Assembly (NCBI RefSeq): GCF_001570365.1
Contig: NZ_BBYK01000071.1
Coordinates: 33,140-97,139 of the forward strand
DNA length: 64,000 nt
Reading direction: 5' to 3'
From: Microtetraspora fusca
GTDB lineage: Bacteria; Actinomycetota; Actinomycetes; Streptosporangiales; Streptosporangiaceae
Below the pieces are notes generated by a model. It was not told the origin of the DNA and did not search any database. It was given only the letters and a program-made list of their open reading frames with translations. Shown in pieces: positions 50,695 through 58,642 of this stretch (the stretch's first letter is position 1; each line of letters begins with the position of its first letter). A program made the position numbers and the translations under genes.

Positions 50695-50886
50695 TTATCG
50701 CACGGAGTCCCGTGGTGGCCGGTCGTCCTCGCCGGGACCGGCCGATCCCGTCCGATGGCGCATGGTCAGCGGTGCGGCGCCGGCGTCGCGCGCCCGACGC
50801 GTCCCGACGACTTCACCGACATTCCCGGTGAAGGCCCCGTACGCGTGCCAGGCGGTCAGTTCGGTAAATACCGACGGCACCGACAT
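50695..50886 (-). CDS. Doubtful small ORF
   Basis: 63 residues beginning MSVPSVFTELTAWHAYGAFTGNVGEVVGT. The first half has protein-like composition and GGAAGCGGG precedes the ATG, but the second half is Arg/Gly/Pro-rich. No family recognised; it may be spurious. Confidence 0.25.
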   Translation of the reverse strand: MSVPSVFTELTAWHAYGAFTGNVGEVVGTRRARDAGAAPLTMRHRTGSAGPGEDDRPPRDSVR

Positions 50887-51031
50887 CCCGCTTCCGTTGC
50901 TCTGGTAGGTGTGGGGAGCCGTTCGCGGCGCCCCCGCTCCCATTCGATGGATTTGTACCAACGTTTGGATGATGCGCGGTCCGCCCGCTCAGGTCAAGTG
51001 GTTGTTTGCACAAAGACAGAGATCGTCTAAA

Positions 51032-51045
51032 TTTGTTGGAACAAA
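51032..51045. promoter_or_regulatory. Operator before the HutC-type GntR gene
   Basis: TTTGTTGGAACAAA has perfect 6-bp arms and lies about 20 bp upstream of the GntR start, with TTTGCACAAA a little further up. The AT-rich dyads suggest autoregulation. Confidence 0.55.
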
Positions 51046-51063
51046 AGGGTAGATTGAGGGAAA

Positions 51064-51816
51064 ATGGCACGATCGTCGCTCTACCAGCAGGTGGCCGCCG
51101 AGCTACGGAAGGCCATCTACCTGGGGGCGCTCGGGCCAGGCGACCAGATCCCCACCGAGGCCGAGCTCATGGAGGCGCACCGGGTCAGCCGGAACACCGT
51201 GCGGCTGGCGCTCGGTGAGCTCGAGAACGAAGGCCTGATCCTCAGGATGCGCCGCCGCGGCACCTTCGTCCGCGAGCGCCGCCCGCTCCTCATCCGCCCC
51301 CAGCAGGAGTTGCTGTCCCTGAACACGGGCGAGCCCCGCATCGACGCGTTCGTGCACGCCGTCACCTCCGAGGGCCGCCAGGCCGGGCAGGACATCGAGG
51401 TGGCCATCGTCGAGCCGCCGGAGGACGTGGCGACCCGGCTCGCCCTCGCCGACCGGGCCCTCGCCGTCGTGCGCCGCCGCCTCCGCTTCGTGGACGGCCA
51501 GCCGTACAACACGAACGACTCCTACTTCCCGTACGCCATCGTCGCCGACTCGGAGATCGCCCGGCCCGGCGACATCAGGCGGGGCGCCAACCGGGTGCTC
51601 GAAGAGCTCGGGCACACGCAGGTCCGCGTCGTCGACGACATCTCCGCCCGGATGCCCACCCCCGACGAGTCGTCCCGTCTCCAGATCGAGCCGGGTACCC
51701 CTGTCGTCGTCTACGTCCGGGTCGGATACGACCCCGAGGACGTTCCCGTACGCGTCGCGGTTTCGGTGCTTCCCGCTGACAAGCACCTCATCAGATACGA
51801 GCTGGAAGCCCGATGA
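51064..51816 (+). CDS. GntR family regulator, HutC/UTRA subfamily
   Basis: 250 residues. The winged helix (LYQQVAAELRKAIYLGALGPGDQIPTE, then AHRVSRNTVRLALGELENEGLI) is followed by a UTRA ligand domain ending VRVAVSVLPADKHLIRYE. UTRA domains bind small organic acids, sugars or amino acids. GAGGGA precedes the ATG. It has no close partner gene; its own promoter contains a dyad. In Streptomyces such orphan regulators often control development or transport. Confidence 0.88.
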   Translation: MARSSLYQQVAAELRKAIYLGALGPGDQIPTEAELMEAHRVSRNTVRLALGELENEGLILRMRRRGTFVRERRPLLIRPQQELLSLNTGEPRIDAFVHAVTSEGRQAGQDIEVAIVEPPEDVATRLALADRALAVVRRRLRFVDGQPYNTNDSYFPYAIVADSEIARPGDIRRGANRVLEELGHTQVRVVDDISARMPTPDESSRLQIEPGTPVVVYVRVGYDPEDVPVRVAVSVLPADKHLIRYELEAR

Positions 51817-52063
51817 CGCGCCACGGATCCCCCGTCGCCTGACGGGGCGTTCCCCCATGTTCCTCCCCGCGGGCGACCGCGGGGCCCGCTCGCCGTCGCA
51901 TCAGTCACGGCCTGCCCCCTCCATGAGCTGGAGAAGGCCGCCATCCGGCGGGCGAACGCCGCTGGAAGGCCGCTCCCCCTAGACGCCCGCCGAGGCGGCG
52001 CGGAGGCGCACGCCCTCCATCGGTGACTTTCCGTGTTTGCAGCACCACAGAAAGGAATCGATC

Positions 52064-52615
52064 ATGTCGTCCCGCATCCTCCTCCCCGGGAAGTTCACCC
52101 TCCGCCGGGCCGTCCCCGACGACCTGCCCGCCGTGCTGTCCCTGCTCGCCGACGCCGCGCGCTGGCTCGACTCCCAGGGCGTGCGGCAGTGGCCGGCCGA
52201 CGGCTTCCCCGCCTCCCGGATCGAACCGCTCATCGAGGTCGGCGCGATGTTCGTCCTCGACGACGGCAGGGGCACGGCCGCGACCGTCGCGCTCGACGGC
52301 CACGCCGACCCCGAGTTCTGGGGGCGCGACGACCGTCCCGACACCGCACGCTACGTCCACAAGCTCGCGGTGAGCCGCGCGTACGCCGGAAAGGGGCTGG
52401 GCGAGGCGCTCCTCGACTGGGCCGGGCTGCGCGCGGCGGCCGACGGGAGACGCTGGCTGCGGCTGGACTGCTCCAAGGACAACCTCCGGCTGCAGCGCTA
52501 CTACGCCGAGCTGGGGTTCCGGCACGTCAGGACGGTGGACCTGGCCCATCGGGCGTCGGGCGCGCTCTTCGAGCGCCCGGCGGGAGCCACTGTGACATCC
52601 GCCCGCACAAGGTAG
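52064..52615 (+). CDS. GNAT family N-acetyltransferase
   Basis: 183 residues from ATG 52064, with AAAGGA 8 nt upstream; the frame's ATG at 52037 is rejected. FTLRRAVPDDLPAVLSLLADAARWL begins the fold, the acetyl-CoA loop is VSRAYAGKGLGEALLDWAG, and LRLDCSKDNLRLQRYYAELGFRHV ends it. The substrate is unknown. It resembles N-acetyltransferases often seen near GntR genes. Confidence 0.87.
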   Translation: MSSRILLPGKFTLRRAVPDDLPAVLSLLADAARWLDSQGVRQWPADGFPASRIEPLIEVGAMFVLDDGRGTAATVALDGHADPEFWGRDDRPDTARYVHKLAVSRAYAGKGLGEALLDWAGLRAAADGRRWLRLDCSKDNLRLQRYYAELGFRHVRTVDLAHRASGALFERPAGATVTSARTR

Positions 52616-52679
52616 CGATCTCAGCTGAACGGGGCGGATGCCGTACAGCGTGTCAAACGGACCGGCTACTGTTCGGTAC

Positions 52680-53360
52680 ATGACCGCACCGCTGCTGGAA
52701 GTGATCGCGCTGGACGTGCGTGACGCCGTGGCCGCCGAGGAGGGAGGAGCCGACCGGCTGGAGGTCGTGTCCGACATGGCCTCCGGTGGGCTCACCCCCT
52801 CGGCGGACGTGGTCGCCGCCATCGCCGAGGCGTGCTCGCTGCCCCAGATGGTGATGCTCCGCGGCAACGCGGGCTTCACGGCCACCGCCGAGGAGCTCGA
52901 CGGCCTTCGCGAGGAGGCCCGCGAGCTGGCCAAGGCGGGCGCGGGCGGCTTCGTCTTCGGATTCCTCACCGAGGAGGGCACGGTCGATCTGGAGGCGACC
53001 GAGGCGCTCATCCACGCGGTGGCACCGCTCCCGTGGACCTTCCACCGTGCCGTCGACAACGCCGCCGACGTCCGGGCCGCCTGGCGTGCCGTACGGCTGC
53101 TGCCGAACCTGGCCACCGTCCTCACGTCCGGCTCCCCGAAGGGGGTCGGCGAGGGGCTCCCGGTGCTGCGCGAGCGCACCGACGCCGGGGACGGCGAGAT
53201 CGTCATGGCCGGGGGCGGGCTCAAGGAGGAGCACGTCCCCGTGCTGCGCCAGTGGGGTGTGCGCGCCTTCCACGTCGGCAGTCCCGCGCGCGAGTCGTGG
53301 GCCCACCCCGTGGACCCCTCCCGCGTACGCGCCTGGCGCCACATCCTCGATCACGCTTGA
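52680..53360 (+). CDS. cutC: CutC family protein (TIM barrel)
   Basis: 226 residues. LLEVIALDVRDAVAAEEGGADRLEVVSDM, SGGLTPS, FVFGFLTEEGTVDLEA and PWTFHRAVDN are CutC signatures. CutC has been linked to copper homeostasis, although its enzymatic role is not settled. TACTGT lies 7 nt before the ATG and no Shine-Dalgarno is present, so the mRNA is probably leaderless. The frame extends to 52638, but the later start fits both promoter and family length. Confidence 0.87.
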   Translation: MTAPLLEVIALDVRDAVAAEEGGADRLEVVSDMASGGLTPSADVVAAIAEACSLPQMVMLRGNAGFTATAEELDGLREEARELAKAGAGGFVFGFLTEEGTVDLEATEALIHAVAPLPWTFHRAVDNAADVRAAWRAVRLLPNLATVLTSGSPKGVGEGLPVLRERTDAGDGEIVMAGGGLKEEHVPVLRQWGVRAFHVGSPARESWAHPVDPSRVRAWRHILDHA

Positions 53361-53402
53361 TCGCGAGGGACGAGTCCCGAGCTACGCCCGGAGGTCATCG
53401 CC

Positions 53403-54608
53403 TCAAGGGGCACCCCTAGCCTGGGCGGGATCCGACAGGGCGTGGTCGGCGCGTGCCAGGGCCGCCGTCATCGTCCTGATCGTGGCGGGCTCGTCCATGA
53501 CGCCGCCGCCCGCCTCACGCCGCTGCTCCCAGGCATCCACCCGCGCGCTGTACTCCTCGTAGTGCGCGAGATGGAACGCGTACACGGTGGCGTAGCGGCT
53601 GACCAGATGCGAGGGGTGCATGTCCCAGCCCTGGTAGAAGCCGTTCGACAGCGAGTGCGCCACCAACCGGGCGTGCCGCGCCCACAGGGCGTGGACGTCC
53701 TTCGCCGAGTTCGACGCGGGGGAGGCGGCCAGCGAGCCGTCGGCCAGCTCCACCTCGGTCCCCGCGAACGCGATACGCATGATCTCCCTGGCGTGGTCGC
53801 ACACGGGATGGTCGAGCCGCTGCTCGTGCGGCGGCAGCCCGCAGGCCGCGGTGTAGTCGAACACCCCGAAATGCGCGGCGGCCAGCCGTCCCCCGAGCGA
53901 CGGCACCAGGTCGGCGGAGCGCAGCAGGAAGGCCACGGTCTGCGGGGCCTCGACCTGGATCTCGAACCGTAGGGCGCACTCCGGGAGGCCCGCCGCGCCC
54001 TCCAGCGCCTCCAGGCAGTGCGCGAACTGCCCGAGGTAGCCCTCCATCAGCACTTTCGGGAACGTGACCGTGAACCCCGGCGGCAGCGCGCCCGCCCGCC
54101 TGAGCACCTCCGTGACGAAGCCGTCGAGCGTCCTGACACTGCGTACGGGGTCGCCGTCGGCGAACGACTTCACCCGCAGGCCCCACCGGCGCGGCAGCGT
54201 GCCCGCCCGCGCCATCACCGCCACGGCCTCGGCGGCGCTTTCGACGTGCCGGTCCTCCTCGGCGTCGGGGCGCCGGCCGTACCCGTCCTCGAAGTCGATC
54301 CGCAGGTCCTCGACCGGCTCGCTCCGCAGCTTCCTGCGGACCCGATCGTGTACGGGCGCGGCCAGGTCAGGGTCGAGACCGCACAGCGCCGGCAGCTCCC
54401 CGGGGGAGAAGAGATGCTCGTGGAGCAGCTCGGTGGCCGCGCGTCCCCATTCGTCCACGGTGGTCGCGGTGACCTGGTCGGCGGGGACATACACCGTGTG
54501 CACCGGCTGCCAGGCCGGTCCCGCCCCCGAGAACCGGGCCGACTGCTCGCGGTAGGTCTCCTCGAAGCCCTCGATGAGGCCGGCCGGTTCGGGCAGGGTC
54601 GTCTTCAT
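53403..54608 (-). CDS. DUF6986 family protein (HpcH/HpaI aldolase-like)
   Basis: 401 residues. DLRIDFEDGYGRRPDAEED with acidic metal ligands, ALRFEIQVEAPQTV and AAHFGVFDYTAACGL resemble the citrate-lyase/malate-synthase aldolase superfamily, and the length fits DUF6986. These proteins often occur near ureide or glyoxylate metabolism genes in Streptomyces, but the reaction is not established. Here the neighbours (CutC, FprA) give no hint. ATG 54608 is preceded by GAGGAT. Confidence 0.78.
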   Translation of the reverse strand: MKTTLPEPAGLIEGFEETYREQSARFSGAGPAWQPVHTVYVPADQVTATTVDEWGRAATELLHEHLFSPGELPALCGLDPDLAAPVHDRVRRKLRSEPVEDLRIDFEDGYGRRPDAEEDRHVESAAEAVAVMARAGTLPRRWGLRVKSFADGDPVRSVRTLDGFVTEVLRRAGALPPGFTVTFPKVLMEGYLGQFAHCLEALEGAAGLPECALRFEIQVEAPQTVAFLLRSADLVPSLGGRLAAAHFGVFDYTAACGLPPHEQRLDHPVCDHAREIMRIAFAGTEVELADGSLAASPASNSAKDVHALWARHARLVAHSLSNGFYQGWDMHPSHLVSRYATVYAFHLAHYEEYSARVDAWEQRREAGGGVMDEPATIRTMTAALARADHALSDPAQARGAP

Positions 54609-54640
54609 ACATCGATCCTCGCAAAGCGCATGGGGCGAGG

Positions 54641-55975
54641 TCAGGAGGAGGCGCCCGCCGTGTCCCGGGGAACGCGGCCGCAGGCGGCCAGCATGGCGGG
54701 GCGGCCGACCAGCTTGACCCGCTCGCCCCGGCCCAGCGTGCGGGCCAGCTCGGTCTCGGCCGTCTCGATCGCGAGCCAGTCGTCGTACGTCACCGGTGTG
54801 ATCCCGCGCGCGCTCAGCAGGTCATCCAGCTTGGCGATCGCGGCGCCGGGGACGGCTTCCGCGAGCAGGGTGCGCGCGGTCTCGGCGGCGTCGGACTTGT
54901 TGGTGCCGATCACGCCGGTCGGGCCCCGCTTGAGCCATCCGGAGACGTACTGGCGATCGGTTCCCGTGACCTTGCCCGCGACGTTGGGCACGGTCATGGT
55001 CCCGGCGTCGAACGGCACGCCGGGCAGCGCCACGCTGCGGTAGCCCACCGACCGGAGCACCATGTCCGCCGGGATGGTCTCGAACTCGCCGGTGCCGGTG
55101 ACCCGGCCCTCCACCAGGCGGGTCCGCTCCAGCCGGAGGCCCTCGACCCGGGCGGTGCCGAGGATCTCGACAGGGCGCAGCCAGAAGCGCACGTCCAGCG
55201 CGCGCGGCCGGCCCGCCGGGATCCGCGTCGACCAGGACCGCAGCACCTCGACGTTCCCCCTGATCTGCCGGGAGAGCCCCTCGACGTCGGCGGCCTCGAC
55301 CTCGTGCGGGAGAGTGCGGATGTCGGCGTTGGCCAGCTCGCCCAGCTCGCGCAGTTCCTTCAGGGTGAACTTGGCATGCTCGGGGCCCCGGCGGCCGATC
55401 ATGTGGATCCTGCGGACGCGGGAGGCGGCGAGCCGGTCGAGCACCTCCTCGGGCACGTCGGTGCCGCGCAGCTCGTCGGCGGTCTTGGCGAGGATGCGGA
55501 CCACGTCCACGGCGACGTTGCCGACGCCGATCACCGCGATCTCCTCGGCGTCGAGCGTGAACGCGTCGGAGGGGACGTCCGGGTGGCCGCAGTACCAGTT
55601 GACGAAGTCGGTGGCCGCCACGCTGCCCGGCAGGTCCTCGCCCGGGACGCCGAGGTGCCGGTCCACCATCGCCCCCGTGCAGTAGACGACCGCGTCGTAG
55701 CAGGCCAGCAGGTCGTCGGCGGAGACGTCCGCGCCCAACTCGAGGCCGCCGAGGAAGCGGATGCCGGGCGTTTCGAGGACCCGTCGCAGGTAGCCCGCGA
55801 TCGACTTGATGGACGTGTGGTCGGGGGCCACGCCGTACCGGACGAGTCCGTAGGGGGTGGGCAGCCGTTCGAGCACGTCGATCTCGATGGGCTCGCCGGA
55901 CTGCTTGGACAGGGCCTCGGCGGTGTAGATCCCGGCCGGACCCGATCCCACGATCGCCACGCGCAACGTCACCAT
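54641..55975 (-). CDS. fprA: Ferredoxin/NADP reductase FprA (adrenodoxin-reductase type)
   Basis: 444 residues. FAD motif VAIVGSGPAGIYTAEAL (7-23), LPTPYGLVRYGVAPDHTSIKSI, NADP motif AVIGVGNVAVDVVRIL and the GRRGPEHAKFTLKELREL segment identify the adrenodoxin-reductase family. The C-terminal TGVIGTNKSDAAET motif is present. It passes electrons from NADPH to ferredoxins, for example for P450s or acyl desaturases. No ferredoxin gene is adjacent. GTG/ATG choice: the frame start MVTLRVAIVG fits. Confidence 0.92.
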   Translation of the reverse strand: MVTLRVAIVGSGPAGIYTAEALSKQSGEPIEIDVLERLPTPYGLVRYGVAPDHTSIKSIAGYLRRVLETPGIRFLGGLELGADVSADDLLACYDAVVYCTGAMVDRHLGVPGEDLPGSVAATDFVNWYCGHPDVPSDAFTLDAEEIAVIGVGNVAVDVVRILAKTADELRGTDVPEEVLDRLAASRVRRIHMIGRRGPEHAKFTLKELRELGELANADIRTLPHEVEAADVEGLSRQIRGNVEVLRSWSTRIPAGRPRALDVRFWLRPVEILGTARVEGLRLERTRLVEGRVTGTGEFETIPADMVLRSVGYRSVALPGVPFDAGTMTVPNVAGKVTGTDRQYVSGWLKRGPTGVIGTNKSDAAETARTLLAEAVPGAAIAKLDDLLSARGITPVTYDDWLAIETAETELARTLGRGERVKLVGRPAMLAACGRVPRDTAGASS

Positions 55976-56148
55976 GGCCTCCAGGGCAGGCGTCCTTTAC
56001 GTGATTCTTTACCACGCGGGCCCCGTAGGGCCAGGTGGGCCGCGCCACCGCCAGGGTATGTCTTTCCCCCGCCTCGCCTCGCCGTACGGCACCGCCGCGC
56101 ACTACGGGGATATGTCGTGAATGAGGGGTTGCGTGGGGTTGCTGTGAC

Positions 56149-56162
56149 GATCAAAGTTGATC
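56149..56162. promoter_or_regulatory. GATCAA-AG-TTGATC dyad
   Basis: A perfect 6-2-6 inverted repeat in the 250-bp divergent gap between fprA and the 158-aa hypothetical gene. A regulator is not identified. Nothing else was recognised in this gap beyond probable promoters. Confidence 0.4.
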
Positions 56163-56225
56163 CTCGTGGGCAAAAGGCGGAGAAACCCCGGGACGCACCA
56201 GCGGTCGGATGGCACGCTCCCAGAC

Positions 56226-56702
56226 ATGAGGGGATTCCGTAGGAGGCTGCCCGACGCGCGTCCGGAGGACGGGCCGCTGTCGGAAGCGCGGCGCTACGAG
56301 GCGCTCGGCCGGGTGCTCGCCGCGCTGTCCGGAGACGCGGAGATGCGCGACGCCTGCCGCGACCTGACCTGGTGGCAGGCGGCGGACGAGAGCTGGCACA
56401 TCGAGTGGGGCGACGGTCCGTACGCCTCGGAGGTGGCCGACCTGGTCGTCGGGCGGCTCCGAGAGGCGGTGCCTGACGCGGGCCTGGCCGCGCCGTCCGG
56501 CCCGGGCACGCGCACGGAGGCGAACATCGACGTCATGGGCATCGGCTTCCTGCTGCACGCGGTCGATCCGCTCGGGCTGGAACGCCTGCGCACCACCCCG
56601 GGCCTGTGGCGGATGGCCGCCTCGATCAGCGCCGTCGACGACGGGGAGCCGGCAGGGCGCGGCGGCTCCCGCAGGCACTGGGAGGAACTGCTCGGCGGCT
56701 GA
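56226..56702 (+). CDS. Hypothetical protein
   Basis: 158 residues from ATG 56226 (MRGFRRRLPDARPEDG); the open frame upstream to 56157 is not needed. The protein has RYEALGRVLAALSGDAEMRDACRDLTWWQAADESWHIEW and ends in RHWEELLGG. It is soluble, mixed alpha/beta, with one Cys in the conserved-looking Trp-rich part. No family was recognised. It is convergent with an acyl-CoA dehydrogenase gene. Confidence 0.6.
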   Translation: MRGFRRRLPDARPEDGPLSEARRYEALGRVLAALSGDAEMRDACRDLTWWQAADESWHIEWGDGPYASEVADLVVGRLREAVPDAGLAAPSGPGTRTEANIDVMGIGFLLHAVDPLGLERLRTTPGLWRMAASISAVDDGEPAGRGGSRRHWEELLGG

Positions 56703-56732
56703 CCGCCACGGACCCCGCCGATCAGAGCGTGA

Positions 56733-57713
56733 TCAGAGGACGGACCGGGCCAGCCGCGCCCGGTGTGCCTGTGGCGGCCCGAAGAGCTGGGCGTCGGAGG
56801 TCGCGCGCTTGAAGTAGCGATGTGCGTCGTGCTCCCAGGTGACGCCGATGCCGCCGTGGACCTGGATGCTCTCACCGGCCGCCGAGAGGTACGCCTCGGT
56901 GCAGTACGACCCGGCGATCGCGGCGTAGACGGCCAGTTCGTCGGCGGGAGCCGCGCAGGCCTGGTAGGCCGCCGAGCGGGCCGACTCCACCTGGAGCAGC
57001 ACGTCGGCCAGCTTGTGCTTGATCGCCTGGAACGAGCCGATCGGGCGGCCGAACTGGTGCCGCTGCTTGGCGTACTCCACGGCCGACTCCAGGCAGTGGG
57101 CCGCGCCGCCGACCTGCTCGGCCGCGAGCGCCGCGACGCCCATGTCGCGCACCCGGTCGCGGGCGCCCGCGTCCCCGATCCGCCGGACCGGAACGCCGTC
57201 GAAGGTCAGCTCGGCCAGCGGCCGGCTCTGGTCCATGGTGACGAGCGGCCGGCGCGCGGAGGGCGCCGCCTCGACCAGGGCGTCGCCGACGTAGGCCAGC
57301 ACCACCTCGCCGTCCAGCGCGTACGGCGCGACGCCGCTCAGGAGTCCCCCCTCCACGGACAGTTCCGCCTCGTCGGGGAAGATGACGGTTGCGGTCACGC
57401 TCCCGTCGGCGATGCCGGGTAGCAGGCGCTCCTTGGCGTCGTCGTCTCCCGACTCGCCGATCGCGGCGACGGCCAAAACGGCGGTGGAGAGATAGGGGAG
57501 CGGCGACAGCGCCCGGCCGATCTCCTCGCAGACGACGGCCGCCTCGGCGAGTCCGCAGCCGGCGCCGCCGTACTCCTCGGGGACGGCCAGCCCGGCGACC
57601 CCGAGTTCTCCGGCGAAGCGGCGCCACGTGGTCTGGTCCGCCGCGCCGGGGTGGGCGTCGAGGAAGGATCGTACGGCGGCTCGCAGCTCGCGCAGTTCAT
57701 CAGAAGAGGTCAC
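56733..57713 (-). CDS. Acyl-CoA dehydrogenase, short heteromeric-subunit type
   Basis: 326 residues, shorter than homotetrameric ACADs and close to the smaller FadE subunits of alpha2-beta2 steroid-type enzymes. GLAVPEEYGGAGCGLAEAAVVCEEIGR at the N terminus, KQRHQFGRPIGSFQAIKHKLADVLLQVE, and the Glu-containing HGGIGVTWEHDAHRYFKRA at the end are typical. The GTG start at 57713 lies 14 bp from a CAAGC-N4-GCTTG site. The partner subunit may be encoded elsewhere (for example at 48296). Confidence 0.9.
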   Translation of the reverse strand: MTSSDELRELRAAVRSFLDAHPGAADQTTWRRFAGELGVAGLAVPEEYGGAGCGLAEAAVVCEEIGRALSPLPYLSTAVLAVAAIGESGDDDAKERLLPGIADGSVTATVIFPDEAELSVEGGLLSGVAPYALDGEVVLAYVGDALVEAAPSARRPLVTMDQSRPLAELTFDGVPVRRIGDAGARDRVRDMGVAALAAEQVGGAAHCLESAVEYAKQRHQFGRPIGSFQAIKHKLADVLLQVESARSAAYQACAAPADELAVYAAIAGSYCTEAYLSAAGESIQVHGGIGVTWEHDAHRYFKRATSDAQLFGPPQAHRARLARSVL

Positions 57714-57726
57714 GCGGGCAGCATAA

Positions 57727-57740
57727 CAAGCGTTTGCTTG
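57727..57740. promoter_or_regulatory. KstR2-like operator candidate 3
   Basis: CAAGC-GTTT-GCTTG has perfect 5-bp arms and lies just upstream of the short acyl-CoA dehydrogenase gene. It matches the core of the sites at 5584, 44183 and 50154. Confidence 0.6.
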
Positions 57741-57767
57741 CCACCCATTACCTTCCCTATGGGGATT

Positions 57768-57795
57768 TTGTCCCGTTTTGAGGGATATATATACT
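57768..57795 (+). promoter_or_regulatory. Promoter for the membrane-protein gene
   Basis: TTGTCC (57768-57773), 16 bp, TATACT (57790-57795), in an unusually AT-rich stretch (GGGATATATATACTG), about 37 bp before the GTG at 57833. Confidence 0.55.
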
Positions 57796-57832
57796 GCTTG
57801 TTGCCACTTTCGTATGGTTTTCGGGGGATCGA

Positions 57833-58498
57833 GTGGCTGTGGCCTTGGACGAGTTCCGGCGTCGCGCGGCGGGCGACCTGCCGGGTGACTTCGCTGATCT
57901 GGAGCGGTGGGAGCACCGCATCCAGCGCGACATGCTGCTCGGACTCGCCATGGGCGTGGTCGCCGGGGCGCTCGCCGCGGTCTCCGTCAGGTTCGCCCCC
58001 GCGCAGGTGTCGGCCGCCGCGGACCCCTACCTCGTGGTCGCCGTCGTGATCCTGGCCGGACGCCTGTCGCTCGGGTTCGGCTGGGCGCTGGTCAACTGCA
58101 CCCTCACCGCGTTCGGCGCGCTGATCTCGCGCATCGTCTGCGTGGCCGTCATCGGCGGGCAGTCCCCTCTCGACGGCGGCGTGGCCGACTCCCTCAACCG
58201 CCTGCTGTTCCTCATGGTCCTGAGCGGCGTGCTCGCCTCCCTCACCCGGCTGAGCGACATGTGGGGCGACGTCGCCGCCGGCGGCCTCGCCGTGCTCTTC
58301 CTGGTCGACGACGTGGACGGCTACCTGAACCTGCTGAAGGGCGCGGTGCTCCCGGTGTGGCAGTGGGCCGCGGGCGCGGCGCTCGTGCTCGGCCTGGCCT
58401 GCGCCCTGTGCCTGCGCCCCACCCTGCCGAGCCGGCTGCGCGCCTCTGGGGTCGCCTTCGGGCTCGTCGTGGTCTACACGCTGACCGCCGCGTTCTAG
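57833..58498 (+). CDS. Hypothetical integral membrane protein
   Basis: 221 residues with about six membrane segments after a charged N terminus (FRRRAAGDLPGDFADLERWEHRIQRDM). Hydrophobic stretches include LLGLAMGVVAGALAAVSV, YLVVAVVILAGRLSLGFG, LLFLMVLSGVLASL and ALVLGLACALCL. GTG 57833 is the only early start. No transporter motif was found and the role is unknown. It lies alone upstream of proS, separated by 144 bp. Confidence 0.75.
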   Translation: MAVALDEFRRRAAGDLPGDFADLERWEHRIQRDMLLGLAMGVVAGALAAVSVRFAPAQVSAAADPYLVVAVVILAGRLSLGFGWALVNCTLTAFGALISRIVCVAVIGGQSPLDGGVADSLNRLLFLMVLSGVLASLTRLSDMWGDVAAGGLAVLFLVDDVDGYLNLLKGAVLPVWQWAAGAALVLGLACALCLRPTLPSRLRASGVAFGLVVVYTLTAAF

Positions 58499-58642
58499 CC
58501 ATGTTCCGGATCCGGACGAAGATCGACGGTGGAGATCACGGCGGAGCCTGGGGATAACGGCGGGCGCTTCGCGGCTGGGAGTCGATAGCCTTAGCACATC
58601 GTCTCTCTCATGAGATCTCCCATCACCGAGCGAGGAGTAGCC

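Larger units (their letters stand above)
50174..51063. other. 890-bp gap with decayed sequence
   Basis: No convincing gene fills this gap. GTG 50178 opens a 112-codon frame (VTATPADIAATRSDLDVSD...) whose start looks coding but whose rest is Pro/Arg/Ser-rich and unlike known proteins. A long hairpin lies at 50596-50642, a small doubtful minus frame at 50695-50886, and the GntR promoter region at the right end. Confidence 0.5.

Noticed and set aside
58499..58642. T-box leader before proS
   Set aside because: No T-box core sequence or specifier stem is visible and the gap is short.
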